DNA from: an uncultured Clostridia bacterium
GTDB taxonomy: Bacteria; Bacillota; Clostridia; TANB77; CAG-508
Reading direction: 5' to 3'
Length of the DNA: 64,000 bases
NCBI GenBank assembly: GCA_934178475.1
Contig: CAKPQH010000009.1
Location: 1-64,000, forward strand
A program made the translations under genes and the position numbers. The notes beneath the pieces are model-generated. The model was not told the origin of the DNA. It searched no databases and worked only from the letters and a program-made list of their open reading frames with translations. Every line of letters begins with the position of its first letter. Position 1 is the stretch's first letter. This document shows, piece after piece, positions 44,183-51,596 of this stretch.

Positions 44183-45205
44183 ATGAAAAAAGACTTCGAT
44201 TTATTAACACTTGGTGAAGTGTTACTACGGCTTTCACCACCTACCAATGAAAGATTAGTAAGATGTAACACTCTTATAAAACAAGTTGGAGGTGCTGAAC
44301 TTAATGTAGCATGTGGAGTATCTTTATTAGGATTACGAACAGGTATAATTTCAAAACTTCCTGATAATGATTTAGGCAGATTTGTTGAAAACTCAGTACG
44401 TTTTTGTGGAGTAAGTAATGACTTTATCACTTTTGATAACAGTAAAAATGCACGTTTAGGAACATATTATTATGAAAATGGTGCAGCTCCTAGAAAACCA
44501 TCGGTTATTTATGACAGGAACTACAGTTCTTTTCAAAAAATTCGCACTACTGAATTTCCATCAAAAATGTATAACTCTGCCAAAATATTCCATACTACTG
44601 GAATAACTCTTGCTTTGTGCAAAAACAGTCTTGATACTGCTATAAAAATGATTAAAAGATTCAAAAAACATGGAACTTTAATTTCATTTGATGTAAATTT
44701 CAGAGCAAATTTATGGAATGGTACAGCAGCAAAAGAATGCATTGAAAAAATATTACCTTATGTTGATATTTTCTTTTGCAGTAAATCTACCGCTGAACTT
44801 ACATTTGGGAAATCAGGAGATATGAAAAATATTCAAAAAGAATTTTGTAAAGAATATGGCATATCAATTATGGCATCTACTGACAGAATTGTTCATTCTC
44901 CTAAATCTCATACTTTTAGCTCAACAGTTTACAGTTCAACCGAAAATGCTTTTTACACTGAACAGCCTTATGAAAAAATTGATGTAGTTGATCGTATAGG
45001 TAGTGGCGATGCTTATATTGCCGGTTTCTTATATGGACTTATCAAATATGATGGTAACTGTCAGAAAGCATTAGAGTATGGCAATGCATCAAGCGCAATC
45101 AAAAACACAATTCCTGGTGATATTCCTTGCAGTAAATTAAGCGAATTAAATGATGTTATAAAATCACATCAAAACATTGGTTTACAAACTGAAATGAATA
45201 GATAA
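44183..45205 (+). CDS. PfkB-family sugar kinase, KdgK-like
   Basis: A 340-residue ribokinase-fold enzyme. It opens with DLLTLGEVLLRLSPPTNERL and KQVGGAELNVACGVSLLGL (residues 32-51), as in 2-keto-3-deoxygluconate kinases, has SFDVNFRANLWN near 168, and the ATP/anion-hole motif DRIGSGDAYIAGFLYGLIK (near 268-286) with the catalytic Asp. AGGAGG precedes the ATG. No KDPG aldolase or uronate genes are adjacent, so the exact sugar is uncertain. Confidence 0.87.
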   Translation: MKKDFDLLTLGEVLLRLSPPTNERLVRCNTLIKQVGGAELNVACGVSLLGLRTGIISKLPDNDLGRFVENSVRFCGVSNDFITFDNSKNARLGTYYYENGAAPRKPSVIYDRNYSSFQKIRTTEFPSKMYNSAKIFHTTGITLALCKNSLDTAIKMIKRFKKHGTLISFDVNFRANLWNGTAAKECIEKILPYVDIFFCSKSTAELTFGKSGDMKNIQKEFCKEYGISIMASTDRIVHSPKSHTFSSTVYSSTENAFYTEQPYEKIDVVDRIGSGDAYIAGFLYGLIKYDGNCQKALEYGNASSAIKNTIPGDIPCSKLSELNDVIKSHQNIGLQTEMNR

Positions 45206-45220
45206 TCTTTTTTGGAAAAT

Positions 45221-45254
45221 ATTAGATAGTGTCTTAAATAAAGGCACTATCTTT
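45221..45254 (+). terminator. Terminator between convergent genes
   Basis: Arms AGATAGTGTC and GCACTATCT (one G-T wobble) around TTAAATAAAG, followed by TTCT; weak T tail. Confidence 0.6.
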
Positions 45255-45872
45255 CTAAATATAAAAAACTAATATTCCACTTGAATATGGTGCAATATCA
45301 TATTGTTGATAATAAATTGTTATCTTTCCATTATTATTTATATAAAAATTCTCGACTCTAAAATTAGCTGATGTTAAACAACAATAATCATCAAAATAAT
45401 AATTATTTCCATTATCAATATTCTGTTTAATCTGATCATTTATTTCTTTTATTATATATGAAACATAATTTGGTTCTTTAATATAAAAATCTTTTAGCAT
45501 TACCATTGATCTTTCATTTATATTCCATGTTTGGGAAGTTCTATTCGTAGTTCCATGAGCTCCTCCTGTAAAAATATAATCATCAATATATAAACTTACA
45601 AAATCATAATTATTATATGTTACCTTATAACTAGATACTATCTCAAAAACCATAAGTGGATATCCGTTCTTTTTATTTTCTTCATATGTATCTTTTGCAT
45701 TATTAAATAATTCTGTTTCAGCTTCTCTTTGTAACTTTATTGCTTTATTATAATTATATAAATTAAATTCTTCAAAACCATATATAAATGGATATTCTAT
45801 TTTATATTTCAAAATAACTTCCCCATTATAAAGCATATTCCTTTGTAACAATCTAGTTTCTACTCTAACCAT
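45255..45872 (-). CDS. DUF3298 (RsiV-like) domain protein
   Basis: A 205-residue protein without signal peptide or membrane segment. The last half matches DUF3298: YTFTGGAHGTT-like YIFTGGAHGTTNRTS, then WNINERSMVMLKDFYIKE and YYQQYDIAPYSSGI. The N-terminal part resembles DUF4163. The pair occurs in anti-sigma factor RsiV and PdaC, where it binds lysozyme or cell wall, but those are membrane-bound and this copy is not. The role is unknown. Confidence 0.8.
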   Translation of the reverse strand: MVRVETRLLQRNMLYNGEVILKYKIEYPFIYGFEEFNLYNYNKAIKLQREAETELFNNAKDTYEENKKNGYPLMVFEIVSSYKVTYNNYDFVSLYIDDYIFTGGAHGTTNRTSQTWNINERSMVMLKDFYIKEPNYVSYIIKEINDQIKQNIDNGNNYYFDDYCCLTSANFRVENFYINNNGKITIYYQQYDIAPYSSGILVFYI

Positions 45873-45985
45873 ATTAAACTCCTCCTAAAAAATAATATTC
45901 ATTTTAAAAAAATTTGTTAATAAAACTTTTTAAAAATATTCAACATCTTATTACTTTTATCATATATATAATAGGAGTGATTTAA

Positions 45986-46432
45986 ATGGCATATTCAGAT
46001 AGAGAATTATTAGCAAGGATTGTTCAATGTGAAGCTGGTGGAGAAGGCGATAATGGAATGAGAGCTGTAGCAAGTGTTGTTTTAAATAGAGTTAACTCAT
46101 CCGAAGGAGAGTATTCTAGAATATCACAAGGTGGAAATATCAGAAATATTATATTTCAACCTGGTCAATTTGATTGTGCATCTGAAACTCTTTTAAACAA
46201 CTATAATCCACAAAATATTTACAATATGACCCCAACAGATATACATTATTCTATTGCTGATTGGGCATTATCAGGAAACAGATTAAATGAAATAGGTAAT
46301 TGTTTATGGTATCTTAATCCCTTTCGTCCAACATGCAGTCAAACATTTCCATCTAATGGTAGTGGAACTTTGCATACAAGACTCGCTAATCATTGTTTTT
46401 ACAGACCAACTGAAAAATACAAAGATACTTAA
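45986..46432 (+). CDS. CwlJ-like spore cortex-lytic hydrolase
   Basis: A 148-residue single-domain hydrolase of the SleB/CwlJ family (Hydrolase_2). It starts DRELLARIVQCEAGGEGDNG with the probable catalytic Glu16, then VLNRVN, NIIFQPGQFDC, and ends HCFYRPT, matching the length and ending of CwlJ. It has no signal peptide, which also fits CwlJ, placed on the spore coat from the mother cell. A GerQ-like gene follows by 25 bases; GerQ is the CwlJ partner in Bacillus. It probably degrades cortex during germination. Confidence 0.82.
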   Translation: MAYSDRELLARIVQCEAGGEGDNGMRAVASVVLNRVNSSEGEYSRISQGGNIRNIIFQPGQFDCASETLLNNYNPQNIYNMTPTDIHYSIADWALSGNRLNEIGNCLWYLNPFRPTCSQTFPSNGSGTLHTRLANHCFYRPTEKYKDT

Positions 46433-46457
46433 TTTTTATTGAAAGGATGATTTTAAT

Positions 46458-46775
46458 ATGAGTGAAAATGCTGCAAATGTTAACCAAAGAGAAAATAGGC
46501 AAAACGAGATAAATCAAAACTCACCTGAAATACTAACTAACCCTATTTATACACCAGGATTTTTAAGACAACAAATTGGAAAACTAATGAGAGTAGAATT
46601 TTTGATTGGAACAAATAACTTAGTTGATAGAATTGGAATTCTTCAAGATGTAGGAGCAAGCTACATATTACTTCGTTCTTTTGAAAGTGATAGTTTAATA
46701 TATTGTGATATTTATTCAATTAAATTTATTACTATTTCTGCAACTTATAATTCGAACAATAGATTTTATTACTAA
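46458..46775 (+). CDS. gerQ: GerQ-like spore coat protein
   Basis: A 105-residue protein with an Asn/Gln/Glu-rich N-terminal 28 residues, then PGFLRQQIGKLMRVEFLIG and DRIGILQDVGASYILLRSFE. GerQ of Bacillus has the same layout: a Gln-rich tail, then a small beta-rich domain (YLL...VYLDYVTF). The position after the cwlJ-like gene supports the call. Coat localisation is inferred from the family. AAAGGATGA precedes the ATG. Confidence 0.75.
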   Translation: MSENAANVNQRENRQNEINQNSPEILTNPIYTPGFLRQQIGKLMRVEFLIGTNNLVDRIGILQDVGASYILLRSFESDSLIYCDIYSIKFITISATYNSNNRFYY

Positions 46776-46787
46776 TTTATAAATGTA

Positions 46788-46840
46788 AATTAACCTAAAC
46801 TACTTGATTATTTAAGTAATTTAGGTTTTATTTTTTATGT
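46788..46840 (+). terminator. Terminator after cwlJ-gerQ
   Basis: Arms AACCTAAACTACTT and AAGTAATTTAGGTT around GATTATTT, followed by TTATTTTTT. Confidence 0.85.
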
Positions 46841-46906
46841 TCATATATTATTCATAACTATATCCTTTATACCTCCTTTTCGCCTCTTTTGAATAGATAT
46901 CCTTAG

Positions 46907-46935
46907 TTGAAAAATTATGTAAAATATGTTAAAAT
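46907..46935 (+). promoter_or_regulatory. Promoter of the ATP-grasp-like gene
   Basis: TTGAAA (46907-46912), 17 bases, TAAAAT (46930-46935). Confidence 0.7.
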
Positions 46936-46980
46936 ACTTTCTACATAGCGGATTGCTATTTAATATACATTTCCTTTTAT

Positions 46981-47016
46981 TATCCTAAACATTAAAATTA
47001 TGTTAGGTTTTTATAT
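46981..47016 (+). terminator. Terminator-like hairpin in the 5' leader of the ATP-grasp-like gene
   Basis: Arms CCTAAACAT and ATGTTAGG around TAAAATT, then TTTTTATA, between the promoter and the start codon. A smaller hairpin (ATAGC/GCTAT) precedes it near 46946-46960. The layout is that of an attenuator. Confidence 0.6.
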
Positions 47017-47051
47017 ATAATATAAATTTATACATTAAAGGAGGAATCACA

Positions 47052-47918
47052 TTGGATTACTATTGTTTTCCAACAAAAACTGGAGATATTTCGATATTTC
47101 TTAATCTAGATCAATACACTAATTCTAGAGAAAGATCTTTTTATCAAATTGCCCAGGAAGACGTACTGCTAGCAAAACAAAAAGGTAAGTTATTATTATT
47201 TGATTTAAGAACACAAACTTTTATTGATTGCAATGGCAACACTATCAATATCAAGGGAAAAGAAATTTTCCCAAGGTGTAAAATTCAAGAATCAGAACAA
47301 TTACTTACTGCAATTGAAAATAACGGTGGAAACTCCATTGTTACCCTATCAGATTCAAAAATTGTTGAAAATTGGTTTGAATATATTGATGTTCAAAGAA
47401 AATTCTTACGGACTACATTTGGAGAAGTTCAAAACAATCTTCAATTTTACCAGAAAAAATTTGGAAATACATTTTTTCTCAAAACCATAAAAAAACAGTT
47501 TTCAAACACTTGTCAGATTATACCAATTGACAACTCCATAGGTTTATTCTCTTTTGTAGGTTGCAGTTTATTCGGTGGAAATATGTTAATATCCGATAAC
47601 TCAACACCTGTATTGGTAACAAATGCGCTTTCTATTATTAATGATAATTATGGAAAACGTGAATGGCGAGTTTTTGTTGTTAAGGGTAAAATTTGGTGTA
47701 TATCCAGAGTATCTGATGATTTAGTAGATATTGAACCGTATGTAATTGAAAAAGTCCAAAGAAAAATAAATCAAATATCCAAAATACCTATTTTTCCCTC
47801 ATCATATTGTGTTGATTTTTTCGAATATGATGATAATGATAAAGTAGTCTTTGATATCTGTGAATTTAATTCAATTGAAAGTTCTGGTGTATACAGAAAT
47901 AATAATCTAGTTTTCTAG
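47052..47918 (+). CDS. ATP-grasp-like protein (DUF4343/R2K-type)
   Basis: A 288-residue protein starting at a TTG seven bases after AGGAGG. The N-terminal half is poorly conserved to my eye. The C-terminal third (VFVVKGKIWCISRVSDDLVDI, then SSYCVDFFEYDDNDKVVFDI, CEFNSIESSGVY) has the cation-binding E-x-N ending seen in ATP-grasp proteins of the DUF4343/R2K group, which are thought to ligate amino acids or peptides. The substrate is unknown and the family call is moderate. It has its own promoter, attenuator-like leader and terminator. Confidence 0.65.
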   Translation: MDYYCFPTKTGDISIFLNLDQYTNSRERSFYQIAQEDVLLAKQKGKLLLFDLRTQTFIDCNGNTINIKGKEIFPRCKIQESEQLLTAIENNGGNSIVTLSDSKIVENWFEYIDVQRKFLRTTFGEVQNNLQFYQKKFGNTFFLKTIKKQFSNTCQIIPIDNSIGLFSFVGCSLFGGNMLISDNSTPVLVTNALSIINDNYGKREWRVFVVKGKIWCISRVSDDLVDIEPYVIEKVQRKINQISKIPIFPSSYCVDFFEYDDNDKVVFDICEFNSIESSGVYRNNNLVF

Positions 47919-47921
47919 CAC

Positions 47922-47960
47922 GCAAAAAGACTTGAGATAAACCTCAAGTCTTTTTTATAA
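47922..47960 (+). terminator. Terminator after the ATP-grasp-like gene
   Basis: Arms AAAAGACTTGAG and CTCAAGTCTTTT around ATAAAC, followed by TT. From here to the tRNA-Tyr terminator (about 140 bases) I see no gene. Confidence 0.88.
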
Positions 47961-48101
47961 ATTTGTCGATTTAAAATAATGCTCATATGTTGAGACATAC
48001 ATACGCAGCTTGTTGTATTGAAGTTGAAATTCATGTAGAAATCTTGTAAAAAAACTACTTGGACATAATATTTCTATAACAATTAATATCTAGTTGCATT
48101 A

Positions 48102-48149
48102 TAAAAATCGTAGAAATACTAATTTCTCAGTACCTCTACGATTTTTTTA
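48102..48149 (-). terminator. Terminator after tRNA-Tyr
   Basis: On the minus strand AATCGTAGA and TCTACGATT arms with inner GTACT/AGTAT pairing, followed by TTTTA. Confidence 0.85.
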
Positions 48150-48150
48150 G

Positions 48151-48236
48151 TGGTGGGTAGGGTTGGATTCGAACCAACGTACGCTCTCACGGCCAGATTT
48201 ACAGTCTGGTGCCATTAACCACTCGACCACCTACCC
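48151..48236 (-). tRNA. tRNA-Tyr (GUA)
   Basis: An 86-base class II cloverleaf with encoded CCA. Acceptor GGGTAGG/CCTACCC; anticodon stem CCAGA/TCTGG with loop CTGTAAA (anticodon GUA); long variable arm (CCGTGAGAGCGTAC); T-arm GTTGG TTCGAAT CCAAC. Confidence 0.96.
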
Positions 48237-48262
48237 ATATGTCTTTGCTAGACACATTTGTT

Positions 48263-48291
48263 ATTATAAATGTTTTTACTCATTTTGTCAA
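48263..48291 (-). promoter_or_regulatory. Consensus promoter of tRNA-Tyr
   Basis: On the minus strand TTGACA (48286-48291), 17 bases, TATAAT (48263-48268). Confidence 0.9.
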
Positions 48292-48325
48292 TAGTTTTTT
48301 CGTTTTTTTTCATTAAGTTAGTAAA

Positions 48326-48372
48326 AAAAATAAAAACTTCTCAAAACTGCATAGTTCTAAGAAGTTTTTATT
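48326..48372 (-). terminator. Terminator after mutL
   Basis: Arms AAAAACTTCT and AGAAGTTTTT around an 18-base loop, then ATTTTTTTT on the minus strand, adjoining the mutL stop codon. Confidence 0.8.
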
Positions 48373-48373
48373 T

Positions 48374-50806
48374 TTATTTTCTTGCAAATTTTCTTTCTAT
48401 TTCATATTTTGACATTTTTATTACTGTTGGTCTTCCATGTGGACAAGTAAATGGATTTGGTAATTCCAAAAGTTTTTTCATTAAACTATCAACTTCTTCT
48501 TTTGAAAGTGCCATATTAGCTTTTACTGCTGCTTTACATGCCACAGTTGCTATGAATTTTTCTTCTTTTTCTTGTTTAGCAGTTCTAGCTACTGTATTTA
48601 TTTCATCAAGTGTTTCCATAAATAGTTCTTTTGTATCCAAATCAACACATACATCTGGTACTCCTGATAACTTTATAGTATTTTCTCCAAACTCTTCTAG
48701 CATGAAACCTGCTTTTTCAAACAATTCAAAATTATCTCTTGCAATATTCATTTCTTTAGTTGTAAGAGTTATTATATCTGGTAATAATAACATCTGACAA
48801 TTCTTTTCTTCATCGCTATAGAAATTACTTTTTACTTTTTCATACATTATTCTTTCATGCGCTGCATGTTGATCCATAATATATAATTCATTATCAATTT
48901 CTAACAAAATATATGTTTTAAAAGCTATTCCAATAAACTTATATGCTTGAGGCTTTTTATATTCTTCAGCTTCTTCAAATACAGAAATATTTTGAGCTGT
49001 AGTTTCTTCATCATTTTTTGAAGTATCTACTTTTTCTACTTCTCTTCTTCCTCCATAAGGTTCTTTTCCAAACATTTGCTTATACATTTCTTCAAAAGAT
49101 AAAATTTTCTCATTTGCTTCTTCCATTTTATCTTCAGGTTGAGTTTCTATTTCTTTGTTATCAACTACTTCATTATTCTCTTGTTCAACTACTTCATTTT
49201 CTGTATTTAATTCTTCATTTTTTGTTTCCTGTTCTTTATTAATACTTACATCTTCTGAAATTGGAACAGTATTTACAACAATTGTTTGAGCAGTATTATC
49301 TTCAATTTCTTGATTTATACTATCTACATTTTGAGAATTATTCTCTTCTTCAATCTTCTGACTATTTGTTACTTCTTCTCTATTTAATTCTTCATCGTTT
49401 TTTTCTTCAGCTACATTTTCTATTATGTTATTATCTTCTATAGTTTTAACTTCTTCATCAACTACATTATTATCTATAAGATTTTCACTATTATTAGCGT
49501 CTTCTATTATTGAGTTGTATTTTTGTTCCATTTCTTTATATGTATCTGTAAATTCTAAATTAGGATTTGAATTAACTTCTTTTTTCAAGTTTTCTTGTAA
49601 TTCTTTTATTTTTTGCATAACATCAAAATTACCATTTAACACTCCAAAATCAATTTTAGGAGAATTACTACTTTCAACATTTGATACTACTTCTTCTTTT
49701 GTCTTTTTTTCTTCATTTCTCTTTTTATAGATATCTTCTAATATATTATTTTCTATTTTAAAAGCATCTTTTGACGCTTCTTTTATTTCTTTATTTTTTT
49801 CTCTTTCAGGCATTAAATTTTCTCTTAAAAGAGCATCTTTTATAGCATTATACACTGCTTTAAATGCTACACTTTCTTCTTCAAATCTTACTTCTAACTT
49901 AGCAGGATGAACATTTACATCTACTTTATTAGGATTCATTTCTAAATCTAAAACCAAAAATGCAAATTTTCCAATTGGAAGCATTCCTTTAAATGCTTGC
50001 TCAACAGAAGCTGATAATGTTTTATCTTTTACATATCTTTTATTAACGAAAAACATCTGAGTTGATCTATTTGATCTCGCTATTTCTTTTCTTCCAACTA
50101 CTCCATTAATTTTTATATATTCATACTCATAAGAAACTGGCAAAACATGTTCAGCAATATCCTTCCCATATATACTATATATTACAGTTTTTAAATCTCC
50201 ATTACCATTTGTTTGAATAATAGTCTTTCCAGAATTTATAAGCTTAATTGAAATCTCTGGATGAACCAAAGCGATTCTTGTAACTATGTCTTCTATATAT
50301 CCTGCTTCTGTAAAATCTTTTTTTAAAAACTTATATCTAACAGGTGTATTATAAAACAAATTTCTAACCGTAATACTTGTCCCTTGCATACATGCTGTAT
50401 CCTCTATTCCTAATACATCTCCACCTTCAATTATAGCTTTTGTCCCTATTTCTTCATCTTTTGTTTTTGTAACAAGTTCAACATTTGCTATAGCAGCAAT
50501 ACTAGCTAAAGCCTCTCCTCTGAACCCCATTGATCTTACATCTTGTAAATCTTCTGCTGAACGTATCTTACTTGTAGCATGTCTTTCAAATGCAAGTTCA
50601 ACATCGTCTCTAGCAATTCCTTTACCATTATCTGTAATTCTTATATATGAAATTCCTCCATTTTTTATCTCTATTGTGACATTATTTGCACCTGCATCTA
50701 TTGAGTTTTCAACCATTTCTTTTATAACTGACGCTGGTCTTTCTATAACTTCTCCTGCAGCTATTTTGTTTATTGTTAAATCATCTAATAATACTATGTT
50801 CCCCAT
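48374..50806 (-). CDS. mutL: DNA mismatch repair protein MutL
   Basis: 810 residues from the ATG at 50806 (AAAGGAAG upstream). The GHKL ATPase is complete: LDDLTINKIAAGEVIERPAS, NSIDAGA, DNGKGI, SMGFRGEALASI. The C-terminal endonuclease domain has YIMDQHAAHERIMYEKV (near 643), ACKAAVKAN and FTCPHGRPT, so it is the nicking MutL type. The linker (about 335-620) is far longer and more acidic than usual, mostly Glu, Asn, Asp and Val; typical MutL is 600-670 residues. mutS is not adjacent in the window. Confidence 0.95.
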   Translation of the reverse strand: MGNIVLLDDLTINKIAAGEVIERPASVIKEMVENSIDAGANNVTIEIKNGGISYIRITDNGKGIARDDVELAFERHATSKIRSAEDLQDVRSMGFRGEALASIAAIANVELVTKTKDEEIGTKAIIEGGDVLGIEDTACMQGTSITVRNLFYNTPVRYKFLKKDFTEAGYIEDIVTRIALVHPEISIKLINSGKTIIQTNGNGDLKTVIYSIYGKDIAEHVLPVSYEYEYIKINGVVGRKEIARSNRSTQMFFVNKRYVKDKTLSASVEQAFKGMLPIGKFAFLVLDLEMNPNKVDVNVHPAKLEVRFEEESVAFKAVYNAIKDALLRENLMPEREKNKEIKEASKDAFKIENNILEDIYKKRNEEKKTKEEVVSNVESSNSPKIDFGVLNGNFDVMQKIKELQENLKKEVNSNPNLEFTDTYKEMEQKYNSIIEDANNSENLIDNNVVDEEVKTIEDNNIIENVAEEKNDEELNREEVTNSQKIEEENNSQNVDSINQEIEDNTAQTIVVNTVPISEDVSINKEQETKNEELNTENEVVEQENNEVVDNKEIETQPEDKMEEANEKILSFEEMYKQMFGKEPYGGRREVEKVDTSKNDEETTAQNISVFEEAEEYKKPQAYKFIGIAFKTYILLEIDNELYIMDQHAAHERIMYEKVKSNFYSDEEKNCQMLLLPDIITLTTKEMNIARDNFELFEKAGFMLEEFGENTIKLSGVPDVCVDLDTKELFMETLDEINTVARTAKQEKEEKFIATVACKAAVKANMALSKEEVDSLMKKLLELPNPFTCPHGRPTVIKMSKYEIERKFARK

Positions 50807-50968
50807 AAACTTTCTTCCTTTCAAAATCTGACTCGATTATATCATTCATAAATTTTTTTTTCAATATTATTTTCTATCTTGTAACACATTTTTTTTTTGC
50901 TCATAGTATATAGCATACAAAAGATTAACAAAAGTAAAGAACAATTTTTCTTACAAGGAGGTTAGCCT

Positions 50969-51085
50969 ATGTGTTGCTCAAATAATAACGCTGAAATTCT
51001 TTGGTTTATTATTTTATTTTTACTTCTTTTCTGTGGCGGATGTGGTAACAGAGGATGCTGCTGTAATACATCACCTTGTTGTTAA
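50969..51085 (+). CDS. Cys-rich micro-membrane protein 1
   Basis: A 38-residue ORF with AAGGAGG upstream. It begins MCCSNNNAEILWFIILFLLL, a single hydrophobic segment, and ends FCGGCGNRGCCCNTSPCC; ten of 38 residues are Cys. The second ORF 50 bases downstream has the same plan (WIIILIILI, then CGGNRGGCC), so they are tandem paralogs. They resemble small spore-associated or YjcZ-like membrane proteins; a CATACAAA box at 50914-50921 is like a sporulation sigma-E -10. Function unknown. Confidence 0.7.
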   Translation: MCCSNNNAEILWFIILFLLLFCGGCGNRGCCCNTSPCC

Positions 51086-51135
51086 TACTTAATTTCTTTA
51101 AGTTTATATTTTACTTTGAAAGGAGGGAAATATCG

Positions 51136-51258
51136 ATGCAAGAAAACAGAGGAGGATGCGGTTGCGGATTTGGTTTCGGAGATGACTGCTGCTGGATAAT
51201 CATTTTAATAATATTAATTTGCTGCTGTTGTGGTGGAAACAGAGGAGGATGTTGCTAA
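51136..51258 (+). CDS. Cys-rich micro-membrane protein 2
   Basis: A 40-residue ORF starting at 51136, nine bases after AAGGAGG; the frame is open further upstream but without a start signal. It begins MQENRGGCGCGFGFGDDCC, followed by the hydrophobic WIIILIILI and a CCCCGGNRGGCC tail. The C-terminal half aligns with protein 1. The Gly/Phe/Cys head suggests self-assembly or metal binding, which is inference. Confidence 0.7.
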   Translation: MQENRGGCGCGFGFGDDCCWIIILIILICCCCGGNRGGCC

Positions 51259-51267
51259 TTTAATGTC

Positions 51268-51306
51268 AACGAAGAGACTGCTTTATCAGTCTCTTTCCTC
51301 TTTTTT
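51268..51306 (+). terminator. Terminator after the Cys-rich pair
   Basis: Arms AAGAGACTG and CAGTCTCTT around CTTTAT, followed by TCCTCTTTTTT. Confidence 0.85.
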
Positions 51307-51346
51307 ATTTTATTTTTTAGTTTTTTTAAATATTCTTCAAAAACTA

Positions 51347-51375
51347 TTGTAAAAAACTTTATTTTATGTTATTAT
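51347..51375 (+). promoter_or_regulatory. Promoter of tRNA-Trp
   Basis: TTGTAA (51347-51352), 17 bases, TATTAT (51370-51375). Confidence 0.65.
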
Positions 51376-51395
51376 AAATAATGTCATTAATATTT

Positions 51396-51470
51396 AGGGG
51401 TATAGTGTCAATGGTAGCACATCGGTCTCCAAAACCGCCTGTGAGGGTTCGAGTCCTTCTACCCCTGCCA
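51396..51470 (+). tRNA. tRNA-Trp (CCA)
   Basis: A 75-base cloverleaf with encoded CCA. Acceptor AGGGGTA/TACCCCT; anticodon stem CGGT/ACCG with loop containing CCA; T-arm GAGGG TTCGAGT CCTTC. The D-arm is short, as usual for this tRNA. Confidence 0.94.
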
Positions 51471-51474
51471 ATTT

Positions 51475-51517
51475 AAAAGTAGCTATAATTTAGCTACTTT
51501 ATTGTTTTTATATGCTT
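51475..51517 (+). terminator. Terminator after tRNA-Trp
   Basis: Arms AAAGTAGCTA and TAGCTACTTT around TAATT, followed by ATTGTTTTT. Confidence 0.8.
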
Positions 51518-51533
51518 TATTTTCACACAACTA

Positions 51534-51562
51534 TTGAAAAAAACATAATATAAGTATATAAT
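51534..51562 (+). promoter_or_regulatory. Promoter of murC
   Basis: TTGAAA (51534-51539), 17 bases, TATAAT (51557-51562). Confidence 0.85.
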
Positions 51563-51596
51563 ACTCTAAGATTGAAAATAACAGGAGTGAATACAA

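Noticed and set aside
45934..45968. Sporulation sigma-E or sigma-K promoter before the cwlJ-like gene.
   Set aside because: An ATATT and a CATATATA box exist, but their spacing does not fit the consensus, so it is not listed as a feature.
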